Origin: Candidatus Baltobacteraceae bacterium
GTDB taxonomy: Bacteria; Vulcanimicrobiota; Vulcanimicrobiia; Vulcanimicrobiales; Vulcanimicrobiaceae
NCBI GenBank assembly: GCA_035502855.1
Contig: DATJTX010000022.1
Location: 1 to 64,000, forward strand
Reading direction: 5' to 3'
DNA: 64,000 nucleotides
Below, piece after piece: positions 50,726 through 59,851 of the stretch. Below the pieces are notes generated by a model. It was not told the DNA's origin and searched no databases. It saw nothing but the letters and a program-made list of their open reading frames with translations. The first letter of the stretch is position 1, and the number at the start of each line of letters is the position of its first letter. Position numbers and translations under genes: made by a program.

Positions 50726-51873
50726 GGTTGCGCGATGCGTGCTCCGCGGCCGACGTTGGCGATCAACGCAACCGCGATCAGGTTCACGATCAGCGAGCTG
50801 CCGCCGAACGAGATAAACGGCAGCGGTACGCCGGTCACCGGCCACGACGACGTCACGACGCCGATGTTGACGAAGGCCTGGATCACTACGATCGCCATGC
50901 ACCCGATCGCGAGAAAGAAGCCGAAGCGGTCGGGCGCCGCGATCGCGATGCGCACCGCGCGGTAGCCGAACACGATGAAGAGCACGACCACCGCCAGCGC
51001 GCCGATCAAGCCCAGCTCTTCGCCCAGGATCGAGAAGATGAAGTCGGTGTACTGCTCGGGGAGATAGAAGAATTTCGCGCGCGAGTTCCCCAGACCGACG
51101 CCGAAGATGCCCCCGCTTCCGAGCGCGAGCAGCGACTGCACGATGTGGAAGCCGTAATTCTCGGGGTCCTTCCACGGATTGAGGAAGGCGAAGATGCGAT
51201 CGCGCTTGTAGGGACTTGCGAGCACCTCCACCACGACGGCCGGCATGGTGGCCAGCGCAATCGCGATCAAGTGCGAGAAGCGCGCGCCGGCGGCAAAGAA
51301 CATCGCGAACGCGATCATCACCAGCAGGCTCGCCGTCCCCATGTCGGGTTCTTTGAGCACGAGCACGGCGACGATCGCGACCGGAATGCAGAGCGGAAAA
51401 AGGCCGCGCACGAGCGAGAGGATGCGGTCGCTGCGCGCGGCGAGCATCGCGGCGAGATAGATCACCAAGCCCAGCTTGGCAAATTCCGAGGGTTGAAACG
51501 TCAGCGAGGACGCGCCGATCCAACGCCGCGCGCCGTTGACCGCGATCCCGACGTGCGGCACCAGTGCCAGCGCGAGTCCGAGAATCGACGCGACCAGCAG
51601 ATACGGCGCCCAGCGTTTGAGCAGGTGATAATCGAGCCGGTAGACGCCGTACGCGATGACCAGACCCACCGCCAGCCACGCGATCTGGCGTTTCGCGTAG
51701 TAGGCGACGTCGTGATGTTCGAGATACGCGGTCGCGCTCGAGGCGGAAAAGACCATCACCAACCCGATCGCGACCAGCGAAGCGACCGCGAAGAAGAGCA
51801 GCGCGTCGGGCGGCGTCGCGATATACGAACGCACCCTGGTCGCCTGCCGCTGCGCGGGCTGCGCGTTAAGCAC
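50722..51873 (-). CDS. ftsW: Lipid II polymerase FtsW (SEDS family)
   Basis: This 383-aa protein has about 10 membrane spans. It is a SEDS glycosyltransferase that polymerises lipid II with its partner PBP (FtsI). VMVFSASSATAYLEHHDVAY is the first large loop. GARRWIGASSLTFQPSEFAK contains the conserved R-W and Q-P-S-E segment. NPWKDPENYGFHIVQSLLAL, GLGNSRAKFFYLPEQYTDFI and VTGVPLPFISFGGSSLIVNL are family signatures. Coupled to murD (8-nt overlap) and to DUF2332 (GTGA). FtsW rather than RodA by context. Confidence 0.95.
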   Translation of the reverse strand: MLNAQPAQRQATRVRSYIATPPDALLFFAVASLVAIGLVMVFSASSATAYLEHHDVAYYAKRQIAWLAVGLVIAYGVYRLDYHLLKRWAPYLLVASILGLALALVPHVGIAVNGARRWIGASSLTFQPSEFAKLGLVIYLAAMLAARSDRILSLVRGLFPLCIPVAIVAVLVLKEPDMGTASLLVMIAFAMFFAAGARFSHLIAIALATMPAVVVEVLASPYKRDRIFAFLNPWKDPENYGFHIVQSLLALGSGGIFGVGLGNSRAKFFYLPEQYTDFIFSILGEELGLIGALAVVVLFIVFGYRAVRIAIAAPDRFGFFLAIGCMAIVVIQAFVNIGVVTSSWPVTGVPLPFISFGGSSLIVNLIAVALIANVGRGARIAQP

Positions 51874-53260
51874 CAGCGGGTTGCCTCAAGGCGTGCACCG
51901 CGGCCGAGAACTGCTCGCCGCGATCTTCAGCCGAACTGAACATATCAAAGGAAGCGCAGCCCGGCGAGAGCAGCACCACGTCGCCCGGCGAGGCCAGCTC
52001 GCGGGCCGCACCGACCGCATCGATCATCGAGGGCGCCCGCACGACCGGAAGCTCGCCCACGTGCTGCGCGATCGCATCGGCCGCCTCGCCGATCGCGACC
52101 AACGCCTTCGCGCGCTGGCGAATCGCCACGCCCATCTCGACGAAGTCGGTGCCTTTGGCGCGCCCGCCGGCGATCAAGACGATCGGCCGGTCGTAGGCGC
52201 GCAGCGCCGCCACCACCGAGCCCGGATTGGTCGACTTCGAATCGTCGACGTAGAGCACGCGGTCGATCTCGTCGACGTTCTCGAGCCGGTGCGGCATCGC
52301 ATGAAAGCTCATCACCGCCTCGCGCACCGCGCTCGGATCGCAGCCGACCGCGAACGCCGCAAGCAGCGCGGCCATCACGTTTTGCACGTTGTGCGCGCCC
52401 GCCAGCGGAATCTCGTTGCGGGCCATCAGGGTGATCGGCCGCGGGTCGCCGCTGATCGGCGCGTACACGATGCGATCGTTCTGCAAATAGATCGTGGCGT
52501 TGTGATGACGCTCGCCGAGCGTAAACCAGAGCTGGCGCGAGCGAATGTTGCGCTCGCTCTTGGTCACGTCGAGATCGGCGACGCGCTCGTCGTCGCGGTT
52601 GCCGATGAAGAAATCGCCGAACGCTTGATTGGCGAAGATGCGGAACTTGGCTTCGGCGTACTCGTCCATCGAATGGTAGCGGTCGAGATGATCGGGCGCG
52701 ATGTTGAGCAGCACCGCCACGCGCGGTTTGAACGCGCGAATCGTCTCGAGCTGGAAGGAGCTGACCTCGGCCACGACCCAATCGCTGGTGCGCGCGTCGA
52801 TAACTTCGTCGATCAGCGGGTTGCCGATGTTGCCGCCCACGCGCACGTTGTAGCCGCAGGCCCGCAGCAGGTGCCCGATCAGCGCGGTGGTCGTCGACTT
52901 GCCTTTGGTTCCGGTGACGGCCACGATCGGCGCCTTGCACAGGCGGAACGCGAGTTCGATCTCGCCGAAGACCGGCACGCTGCGGTCTTGCACCGCGCGC
53001 ACGATCGGCGAGGTGAGCGGTACGCCCGGCGAGAGCACGGCCGAGGTCAGACGCCCGACGATCGAGTCGAGCGCATCCGGCGCAACAAAGGTGACGCCAA
53101 GCGTTTCGATCGCCGTGATCGCCGTTTCCAACTCGTCGATCGGTTTCTCGTCGGTCGCGTAGACGGTCGCGCCGCGCGAGCGCAACACGCGCACGCAGGC
53201 CAGGCCGCTTTTGCCCAACCCGATGACGAGAACCGTCTCGCGTGCATCAAAAGTCATCAT
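51866..53260 (-). CDS. murD: UDP-MurNAc-L-alanine--D-glutamate ligase
   Basis: ATG 53260 overlaps the mraY stop (ATGA) and gives 464 aa, MMTFDARETVLVIGLGKSGL. The next codon (53257) is also ATG. An upstream extension antisense to mraY is rejected. VAVTGTKGKSTTTALIGHLL is the ATP P-loop. GGNIGNPLIDEV and VAEVSSFQLETI are conserved. NIAPDHLDRYHSMDEYAEAK holds metal ligands, and VDDSKSTNPGSVVAALRAYD with LIAGGRAKGTDF form the C-terminal domain. It adds D-Glu. Confidence 0.95.
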   Translation of the reverse strand: MMTFDARETVLVIGLGKSGLACVRVLRSRGATVYATDEKPIDELETAITAIETLGVTFVAPDALDSIVGRLTSAVLSPGVPLTSPIVRAVQDRSVPVFGEIELAFRLCKAPIVAVTGTKGKSTTTALIGHLLRACGYNVRVGGNIGNPLIDEVIDARTSDWVVAEVSSFQLETIRAFKPRVAVLLNIAPDHLDRYHSMDEYAEAKFRIFANQAFGDFFIGNRDDERVADLDVTKSERNIRSRQLWFTLGERHHNATIYLQNDRIVYAPISGDPRPITLMARNEIPLAGAHNVQNVMAALLAAFAVGCDPSAVREAVMSFHAMPHRLENVDEIDRVLYVDDSKSTNPGSVVAALRAYDRPIVLIAGGRAKGTDFVEMGVAIRQRAKALVAIGEAADAIAQHVGELPVVRAPSMIDAVGAARELASPGDVVLLSPGCASFDMFSSAEDRGEQFSAAVHALRQPAGA

Positions 53261-54216
53261 TTTACGAGGATCCATCCGAGTGCGGAGAGGGCCGCCGAGG
53301 CGGTCCAAAAGGTCGCGGTCACTTTGGTCTCGGGCCAACCGCCCAGTTCGAAGTGGTGGTGCAGCGGGCTCATGCGAAAGATCCGCTTGCCGTGCGTGGC
53401 CTTGAAATAGGTGACCTGCACGATCACCGAGAGCGCCTCGGCGACGAAGACGCCGCCGATCAGAATCAGCAGCAGCATCTCGCCTTCGAGAATCGCGATG
53501 CCCGAAAGCAGCGCGCCGAGCGCGAGCGAGCCGGTATCACCCATGAACAGTTTGGCCGGGTGCACGTTGTAGACGAGAAAACCCAGAGAGGCGCCGATGC
53601 CGATCAGCGCGGCGGCGGTCGGGATGGCGAGCTTGAGCGAGTACCCGATCGCCACGAAGACCAGCAGCGGTGGAATCATCGTTCCGGTCGCCAGGCCGTC
53701 GAGCCCGTCGGTCAGATTGACCGCGTGGATCGTGCCGGTAACCGCCAGGATACCGAGCACGAGCCAGAGCCAATGCGGCACGGTGAGCGCGAACGTGCCG
53801 GCATGGAAGATCACGTCGCGCGGAAAGATCGCGGTCGTCGCGTCGATCATCCGCAGAAACGCGATCGCCACCAATGCGGTCGCCAGCAATTTGGTGCTCG
53901 CGCGCAGGCCGCGGTTGCGTCCGCGGGTGATGCCGAGCAGATCGTCGATCATCCCGATCGCACCGCAGGCCGCGACGATGAAGATCATCGGTGCGACGAA
54001 CGGAAACGAGGTGAGACCGCATAAGAGTAGCATCGGCAAAATGAAGACGATTCCGCCCATCGTGGGCGTACCGGTTTTTACTTGATGCGATTGCGGCGCG
54101 TCTTCGTAGGCGAACGCGCGCAGCTGAAGTGAGCGCAGAATCGGCAGCAGCACGGTGCCGGCGAGAATCGCGATCGCGCAGCTTCCGATGACGAGGATCG
54201 AGATGACGCTCAGCAT
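53257..54216 (-). CDS. mraY: Phospho-MurNAc-pentapeptide translocase (lipid I synthase)
   Basis: ATG 54216 is chosen because it overlaps the preceding gene's stop by 7 nt; the product is 319 aa with 10 membrane spans. SHQVKTGTPTMGGIVFI and GMIDDLLGITRGRNRGL (D-D-x-x-K-type acid pair, here D-D-L-L) are signatures. NLTDGLDGLATGTMIP and VHPAKLFMGDTGSLALGALL bind Mg and UDP-MurNAc-pentapeptide. MSPLHHHFELGGWPETKV is the His-rich loop. It transfers phospho-MurNAc-pentapeptide to undecaprenyl phosphate. Confidence 0.96.
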   Translation of the reverse strand: MLSVISILVIGSCAIAILAGTVLLPILRSLQLRAFAYEDAPQSHQVKTGTPTMGGIVFILPMLLLCGLTSFPFVAPMIFIVAACGAIGMIDDLLGITRGRNRGLRASTKLLATALVAIAFLRMIDATTAIFPRDVIFHAGTFALTVPHWLWLVLGILAVTGTIHAVNLTDGLDGLATGTMIPPLLVFVAIGYSLKLAIPTAAALIGIGASLGFLVYNVHPAKLFMGDTGSLALGALLSGIAILEGEMLLLILIGGVFVAEALSVIVQVTYFKATHGKRIFRMSPLHHHFELGGWPETKVTATFWTASAALSALGWILVK

Positions 54217-54884
54217 TGCAGCGGATTCGCTCCGGACGCGCGCCACTTCAGCACGACGAGCGGCGTCTGCTCGTCGCCGTTGCCGTGCGGATTATCCAGC
54301 AACGCTCGCTCGACCAGCGTGCGATCGACGCCGCGCGAGGCGCCCAGCACCTTGGCCTTCTGCAAATCGTTGGCATCGACAACGGCGACGCCGGTGCCGG
54401 TCGCGGCGGCGATCGTCTCGCTCACGCCGTCGGGGTCGCGCGGCGCCAGTACGATCGCGCGCTCGTAGGGCGGCATCGTGCCGGTGTAGCCGTCGATCGC
54501 CGCGATTGCTTCACCGAGCCGTTCGTAGAAGATCCCCCGTTTGCCGACGATTTTGCCGAGCGCGTTGAGCAGCGCGGCCGAGAAGACGCGCCACGGACCG
54601 ACCGCGTCGATGACGAGCTGCAGCGACTCGGGTTGGCTCACCGTCGCCATCGCGCCGGCACGGCGCGAGAGCGTGTAGGCAAGGCGCGACGGCCGGATGT
54701 GTTCGGCCACGACGAATTCACCTTGGGCGATCGCGACCGCGGTTTCGGAGATCGCGATCACGTCGCCGGTGCGGGCGATGCCGTGCACGGCGGCGGCGAC
54801 GAGCGCGGCGAGGTCGTCACCGACGCGCACGACGCGCGTTCGAACCGGAAGAGCAACCACTCCTGGAATGCGCGTCAACGTCAA
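54210..54884 (-). CDS. F420-0:gamma-glutamyl ligase-like (CofE-domain) protein in dcw cluster
   Basis: A TTG at 54884 overlaps the murF TGA by TTGA and gives 224 aa. RTRVVRVGDDLAALVAAAVH, GDVIAISETAVAIAQGEFVV, then LNALGKIVGKRGIFYERLGE and AIDGYTGTMPPYERAIVLAP fit the F420_ligase (CofE) fold. Known CofE adds glutamates to coenzyme F420-0 with GTP. Cyanobacterial and other homologues lack F420, and their role is open. The protein contains only the ligase-like domain, without the FMN-reductase domain of FbiB. The setting between murF and mraY suggests amide-bond chemistry on a cell-wall precursor, which is speculation. Confidence 0.8.
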   Translation of the reverse strand: MTLTRIPGVVALPVRTRVVRVGDDLAALVAAAVHGIARTGDVIAISETAVAIAQGEFVVAEHIRPSRLAYTLSRRAGAMATVSQPESLQLVIDAVGPWRVFSAALLNALGKIVGKRGIFYERLGEAIAAIDGYTGTMPPYERAIVLAPRDPDGVSETIAAATGTGVAVVDANDLQKAKVLGASRGVDRTLVERALLDNPHGNGDEQTPLVVLKWRASGANPLQC

Positions 54885-56260
54885 CGGCGTAAGTCCTCGA
54901 CGATCTCCTCCAACTTGTACTTGCGCGAACCCTTCAACAGCACCGCATCCCCGGCGCGCGTGTGATCGCGCACCCACTGGGCTGCTTGTTCGTTGGTCAC
55001 GAACGGCACGATGCGCTCGGAGGGCAGGCCGGCGCTGCGCGCACCCAATGCCAATTCGCCCGCGAACTCGCCGCCGACCAGCATTACGTCCACCTTGGTG
55101 GCCGCGGCGTGGCTGCCGACCCGGCGGTGCAAGTCAGCCGCTCCCTCGCCAAGCTCGGCCATGCTTGCGAGCAACGCGATGCGGCGCGCCGCATCTTCGC
55201 CGGCGAAGGCATCGAGCGCCGCCATCATCCCGGCTGCATTCGCGTTGTACGCGTCGTAGATCAGCGTCACGCCGTTCTCGAGTTCGATGCGTTCGTACCG
55301 GCCGTGCGGCAGCTCGATCTCGGCGACCGCGGGCGCGATCTGCATCGGCTCGACGCCGAGCTCGACCGCAGCGGCGATCGCGGCGGCAAGATTGGCGCGA
55401 TTGTGCGCACCGGGCACGCGCGCGTCGACATCGTAGGTGTGCTCGCGCTCGCCGTCGATCTCGATCCATTGCCGTGAGCCGATGAGCGCGGTGACGCGCC
55501 CGTACATCGGCACGTTCTCGCCCGGACCGCCGGTGAAGAACCAGTGCGGCGGCGCCGAGAGCGAGGGGGCGCGCCTGATCGAGGCCACGTCTTGCGCGTT
55601 GAGGACGGCCCGCGCTCCGGTTGAAAAGAGCGCCCACTTCGTGATCTCGAGCCGCTCGCGCGAACCCATGATCTCCAGATGCGCGTCGCCGATGTTGGTG
55701 AGGATCGCTACGTCGGGCCGGGCCGCGCGCACCAGCTTTTCGATATCGCCGTAGTGCCGCGCGCCCATCTCGATCACCAGCACGTCGTGCTCGGCGCCCT
55801 CGGCGGCGAGCAGGACCTTGCTCACGCCGATCTCGTTGTTCTCGTTGGCCGGCGTGGAAAGCACCCGCGCGCCGTAGCGCAGTGCGAGCAGTTGCGCGGC
55901 AAACGCCTTGGTCGTCGTCTTGCCGGCGCTGCCCGTGATCGCGAGCACGCTGCCGGCGAACCGGTTGCGGGCGGCGGCGGCCAGGGCCAGCAGCGCATCG
56001 AGGGTGCTCTCGACCACGATCGTCGCGATCCCGGGAATCACCGCGTCGGGATCGTCGACGATCAGCGCGGTTGCGCCGCGTTCGACGGCGTCTTGCGTGT
56101 AGAGGTTGCCGTCGAACCGTTGCCCGCGCAGCGCGAGAAAGGCTTGGCCCGGTTCGAGCGTGCGCGTATCGGTCGAGATCTCGATCCGTTCGGGCGCACG
56201 CTCGATCTCGAAGATCACGCCGTGCGTCACTTTGGCCGCTTCGTCGAACGGCAGTTTCAT
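54881..56260 (-). CDS. murF: UDP-MurNAc-tripeptide--D-Ala-D-Ala ligase
   Basis: ATG 56260 overlaps the murE stop and gives 459 aa. The longer frame upstream is antisense to murE. RIEISTDTRTLEPGQAFLAL is the MurE/F N-terminal domain. VLAITGSAGKTTTKAFAAQL is the P-loop, and STPANENNEIGVSKVLLAA and VIEMGARHYGDIEKLVRAAR follow. GDAHLEIMGSRERLEITKWA is the Mg site, and YDAYNANAAGMMAALDAFA is the C-terminal signature. It adds the D-Ala-D-Ala made by Ddl. Its stop overlaps the CofE-like gene. Confidence 0.96.
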   Translation of the reverse strand: MKLPFDEAAKVTHGVIFEIERAPERIEISTDTRTLEPGQAFLALRGQRFDGNLYTQDAVERGATALIVDDPDAVIPGIATIVVESTLDALLALAAAARNRFAGSVLAITGSAGKTTTKAFAAQLLALRYGARVLSTPANENNEIGVSKVLLAAEGAEHDVLVIEMGARHYGDIEKLVRAARPDVAILTNIGDAHLEIMGSRERLEITKWALFSTGARAVLNAQDVASIRRAPSLSAPPHWFFTGGPGENVPMYGRVTALIGSRQWIEIDGEREHTYDVDARVPGAHNRANLAAAIAAAVELGVEPMQIAPAVAEIELPHGRYERIELENGVTLIYDAYNANAAGMMAALDAFAGEDAARRIALLASMAELGEGAADLHRRVGSHAAATKVDVMLVGGEFAGELALGARSAGLPSERIVPFVTNEQAAQWVRDHTRAGDAVLLKGSRKYKLEEIVEDLRR

Positions 56261-57708
56261 GCGTGCGCACCCCGCGCCGCCAGCGCCTCGCGCGCGACTT
56301 CGACGTCGTCGAAGGGCAACGTTTGCGTGCCGATGATCTGGTAGGTTTCGTGCCCCTTGCCGGCGATCAGCACCACGTCGCCCGGACCGGCCTCTTCGAT
56401 CGCGCGGTGAATCGCGGCGCGCCGGTCGACCTGACTGACGTGCGGATGCGCACCGATGCCGGTCTCGATCTCGGCGACGATGGCTTCGGGCGATTCGCTG
56501 CGCGGATTGTCGCTGGTGACGTAGATGCGGTCCGCGTACGCCGCCGCGACGCGTCCCATTTGCGGACGTTTGCCGCGGTCGCGATCGCCGCCGCAGCCGA
56601 AGACGACGGCCAGCGCGCGCGGAGCGGTCTCGCGCAGCGCGATCAGCGCGTTCTCGAGCGAATCGGGCGTGTGCGAGTAGTCGACCACCACGTCGATGTC
56701 GCCGCCGTTCACGTGCTCCATGCGGCCCGGCACGCGCTCGAGCGCATCCAACCCGTGCGCGCACGTCTCCAGATCGAGATCCAACGAGCGCGCGACACCG
56801 ATCGCCGCCAGCGCGTTCGCGACGTTGAACATGCCGGGAAGGTGAACCCGCATCGGCACGCCGTCGACGTCGAATGTGCTGCCCGATGCGCTCGGTTCGA
56901 TCGTGCGCGCCGTAATATCCGCGTTGCCGTGCAGCGAGTAGCTGAGGGTGGGAATACGGCGGCGCACGTCGGGCAGCCAGCGCGCGCCGTACTCATCGTC
57001 AACGTTGAGCACCGCGGCCGCCGCCATGGTGAAGAGCCGCCGCTTCGCCGCCGCGTAGGCTTCGAGCGTTTGATGAAAATCGAGGTGATCGCGGGTAATG
57101 TTGGTCAACGCGGCGACTTTGAAACGCACGTCTTCGACGCGATCGAGTGCCAGCGCGTGCGAGCTGACCTCCATCGCGACCGCCCACGCTCCGAGTTCGC
57201 GCATCTGCGCGAGCAAGCCGTGCAGCTCGGGCGGCAGCGGTGTCGTATTCTCGAGCGTCCAGTTGTGCTCGCGAAACTGCGCGCCGACCGTGCCGATCAC
57301 GCCGCACGGACGGCCCGAGGCTTCGAGGATCGCCGCGATCATGCGCGTGGTGGTGGTCTTGCCGTTGGTACCGGTAACGCCGAGCACGTCGAGCGCGCGC
57401 GAGGGGTCGTCGAAGAAAGCAGCGGCGATCGTCGAGAGCGCGCGGCGCGTATCGGGGACGTGAATTGCGCTGACGCTCACCGGCACGGCGAGCGCGTGCG
57501 CCGCTTCAACCACGACCGCGACCGCGCCGGCAGCGATCGCGCGCTGCACGAACGCGTGACCGTCGGTGTGTTCGCCGGGCATCGCGACGAACAACGCGCC
57601 GGGCGTGACCCGGCGCGAATCGATCTCGATGCTGCTGATCTCGCGCGAGCGTTCGCCGATGACCTGCGTGCTCGCGGGTAAGCGCGCGACGATACGATCG
57701 AGCGTCAT
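56257..57708 (-). CDS. murE: UDP-MurNAc-L-Ala-D-Glu--meso-DAP ligase
   Basis: ATG 57708 overlaps the ftsI stop (ATGA); it is 483 aa. VLGVTGTNGKTTTTRMIAAI is the ATP P-loop. ENTTPLPPELHGLLAQM and MEVSSHALALDRVEDVRFKV bind the substrate. NITRDHLDFHQTLEAYAAAK holds Mg ligands. The specificity motif is D-N-P-R (VTSDNPRSESPEAI), the hallmark of meso-diaminopimelate-adding MurE rather than the lysine type. The cell wall is therefore probably DAP-type. VDYSHTPDSLENALIALRE opens the C-terminal domain. Confidence 0.96.
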   Translation of the reverse strand: MTLDRIVARLPASTQVIGERSREISSIEIDSRRVTPGALFVAMPGEHTDGHAFVQRAIAAGAVAVVVEAAHALAVPVSVSAIHVPDTRRALSTIAAAFFDDPSRALDVLGVTGTNGKTTTTRMIAAILEASGRPCGVIGTVGAQFREHNWTLENTTPLPPELHGLLAQMRELGAWAVAMEVSSHALALDRVEDVRFKVAALTNITRDHLDFHQTLEAYAAAKRRLFTMAAAAVLNVDDEYGARWLPDVRRRIPTLSYSLHGNADITARTIEPSASGSTFDVDGVPMRVHLPGMFNVANALAAIGVARSLDLDLETCAHGLDALERVPGRMEHVNGGDIDVVVDYSHTPDSLENALIALRETAPRALAVVFGCGGDRDRGKRPQMGRVAAAYADRIYVTSDNPRSESPEAIVAEIETGIGAHPHVSQVDRRAAIHRAIEEAGPGDVVLIAGKGHETYQIIGTQTLPFDDVEVAREALAARGAHA

Positions 57709-59435
57709 GGCAAGACACCCGCGTGCAGCATCGCTTCGCGCGCGATCCGTGCGAAGACCGGGCCCGCGATCTCGCTGCCGTAGTACATGCCCTGCGGATC
57801 TTCGATCTTGACGTAGATGACGTAACGCGGATGCTGGTAGGGAATCATGCCGATGAACGATGCGGCGTAGTGACCGGGCGCGTATTGCCCATCGACGACC
57901 ATCTGCGCGGTGCCGGTCTTGCCGGCGGTGGTGTAGCCGGGAATCTGCGCGACGAAACGGCCGGTTCCGTGGGTGACGACCGAACGCAGCATCGCGCGCA
58001 GCTCGGCGGCGATCTTTTCGGAGAAGACGCGGTGTTCGACCTCGGGCGGATATTGGTAGATGATCTTGCCCCGCTGATCTTCGATGGCACGCACGATGCG
58101 CGGGCGCATCAGCAAGCCGCCGTTCGCGATCGCGCAGTAGTAACGCGCCATTGCGATCGGCGTGACCGAAACGCCTTGGCCGAACGACATCGTGGGCAGC
58201 GAGAGTTCGCTCCACTGATCGGGCGAGGGGACGATGCCGGGGCTCTCACCTGGGAGTTCGATATCGGTCGGCGAGCCGAATCCCGCCTTGCGTTCCATAC
58301 TATAGAAGTTCTGTGCTCCGGTCGCGAGGCCCACTTCGGCCGCGCCCACGTTGTGGGAATACTCGACGATCTCGCCCAACGTTTCGGTGTCGCCGGTTAT
58401 CGGCATGTCGTCGTCGGCGTTGTGGATCGTGTGGCCGTCGATGGTGATGGCGTCGCGGGCCGGGAAGCGCGTCTGCAGGGTGACGCGGCCCGAGGTGAGC
58501 GCCGCCGCCGCGGTGACCAGCTTGTAGGTGGAGCCCGGCTCGTAGGTGTCGACGACGGCGCGGTCTTCGTAATCGCGCGCCGGGTACTTCCAGAAATGGT
58601 TCGGATCGAAGTGCGGGATGTTGGCCATCGCCAAGATCTCGCCGGTCCACGGATCCATCACGATCGCGGTACCGTCCTTCGCGTGCGACTTCGCGACTTC
58701 TTGATCGAGCGCTTCTTCGGTGACGAACTGCAAGTACGAGTCGACGGTGAGTTCAAGGGAGAGACCGGGCTGCGCCGGCGTGATCACGTGCTCGTGACCG
58801 AAGGGAATCGGCCGGCCGAAATCGTCGGTTTCGAGCGTGACCTGCCCGGACTGTCCGCGCAAGAGCGAATCGAATTCGTATTCGAGGCCGTCGAGGCCGT
58901 TCTCGTCGGTGCCGACGAAGCCGAGAATGGTGGAGAGCATGTCGCCGACCATGTCGATGCGCTTGCCGGTGACTTCTTCTTTGAGCTGAACGCCGCCGCC
59001 GAGATTTGCCGCGCGGACCCGCTGCGCCAGCTCGACCGGAATCTTGCGCGCGATCCACACGAACCAAAGCGATTTATCGTGCAGGTCGGCGACGATCGAG
59101 GGATCGAGTTTGCCGAAGATCGCTTCGAGCTTGGCAACGGTGGCGTCGGGATCGGTGAGGTCGCGCGGCACGGCGTAGACGCTCTCGGAGGGGAGAGAGC
59201 GCACCAGCACCGTGCCGTTTCGATCGGCAATGAAACCGCGGCGCGCGAAGACTTCGACCGTGTTGGAGTCTTGCGCGAGCGCTTCGCGAGCGAGCTTGGG
59301 TCCGTCGATGACTTGTACGAGATAGAGACGGATGCCGAGGTAACCCGCCATCGCGAGACAGAGATAGAAAAACAGCTTCGCGCGCATCGGAGCGATACGC
59401 GCGAAGGCCCGGTTGTGGAGCACCGTGCGCGCCAC
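57705..59435 (-). CDS. ftsI: Division-specific transpeptidase (FtsI/PBP class B)
   Basis: The GTG at 59435 with AAGGAG (which overlaps the ftsL stop) gives 576 aa. One N-terminal membrane span comes first (KLFFYLCLAMAGYLGIRLYL), then the PBP dimerisation domain (RRGFIADRNGTVLVRSLPSE). The transpeptidase motifs are in order: S-x-x-K in YEPGSTYKLV, S-x-N in EYSHNVGA, and K-T-G in TAGKTGTAQM. It cross-links septal peptidoglycan with FtsW. There is no C-terminal PASTA domain, unlike many Gram-positive homologues. Its stop overlaps murE. Confidence 0.94.
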   Translation of the reverse strand: MARTVLHNRAFARIAPMRAKLFFYLCLAMAGYLGIRLYLVQVIDGPKLAREALAQDSNTVEVFARRGFIADRNGTVLVRSLPSESVYAVPRDLTDPDATVAKLEAIFGKLDPSIVADLHDKSLWFVWIARKIPVELAQRVRAANLGGGVQLKEEVTGKRIDMVGDMLSTILGFVGTDENGLDGLEYEFDSLLRGQSGQVTLETDDFGRPIPFGHEHVITPAQPGLSLELTVDSYLQFVTEEALDQEVAKSHAKDGTAIVMDPWTGEILAMANIPHFDPNHFWKYPARDYEDRAVVDTYEPGSTYKLVTAAAALTSGRVTLQTRFPARDAITIDGHTIHNADDDMPITGDTETLGEIVEYSHNVGAAEVGLATGAQNFYSMERKAGFGSPTDIELPGESPGIVPSPDQWSELSLPTMSFGQGVSVTPIAMARYYCAIANGGLLMRPRIVRAIEDQRGKIIYQYPPEVEHRVFSEKIAAELRAMLRSVVTHGTGRFVAQIPGYTTAGKTGTAQMVVDGQYAPGHYAASFIGMIPYQHPRYVIYVKIEDPQGMYYGSEIAGPVFARIAREAMLHAGVLP

Positions 59436-59446
59436 GCGTTAGCTCC

Positions 59447-59851
59447 TTAGAACCAAGCGGCGATCGTGTCGAAGAGCGGGATCTTCGATTTCGCGACCGT
59501 GGCCGGCGGTTCGATCCGCACCACGGCGAAGGTTTGCGCATCGTGCATGTTGAGCTTGGCCGCGATCGCGGCGAGCCGTTCTTCGGAGCTGGCTTGCGCG
59601 ATCGCATCATCGAGCCGCGCGGTCTGTTCTTGCAGCACGTCGCGCTGGTGCTGCGCCTTATCGAGCGCGTAGCTGAGACTGGTGACGTTGGAGAGCAGCG
59701 CCAGATAGCCCATCAGCGCAACCAGCGCGATCGAGAGGCCGCCGGCGATGCGCACGATCGCGCCGTAGCGCGCGCGGGTGTTCTTGACGATGCGCGTTTG
59801 GGTGGCGGTGCGGGCGCTGCGCGGATTGCGGATGCGTTGTGGCGCTACCAT
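59447..59851 (-). CDS. FtsL/DivIC-like division protein
   Basis: This 134-aa bitopic protein has a basic N-terminus (MVAPQRIRNPRSARTATQTR). One membrane span follows (about residues 33-54, IVRIAGGLSIALVALMGYLA), then a coiled coil at about 60-100 (ALDKAQHQRDVLQEQTARLD, then EERLAAIAAKLNM). That topology and its position between rsmH and ftsI identify it as the FtsL-type subunit of the FtsQLB complex. Primary sequence is poorly conserved in this family. Its ATG overlaps the rsmH stop by 1 nt (TAATG). Its stop overlaps the ftsI ribosome site. Confidence 0.82.
   Translation of the reverse strand: MVAPQRIRNPRSARTATQTRIVKNTRARYGAIVRIAGGLSIALVALMGYLALLSNVTSLSYALDKAQHQRDVLQEQTARLDDAIAQASSEERLAAIAAKLNMHDAQTFAVVRIEPPATVAKSKIPLFDTIAAWF

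Noticed and set aside
50726-51679. N-terminal extension of the DUF2332 frame through ftsW
   Set aside because: Arg-rich out-of-frame translation of ftsW; the GTG at 50725 matches the family N-terminus and overlaps the ftsW stop.
56261-58215. N-terminal extensions of the murE and murF frames into ftsI and murE
   Set aside because: Extensions are shadows of the upstream gene; the ATGs at 57708 and 56260 fit ATGA overlaps and family starts.
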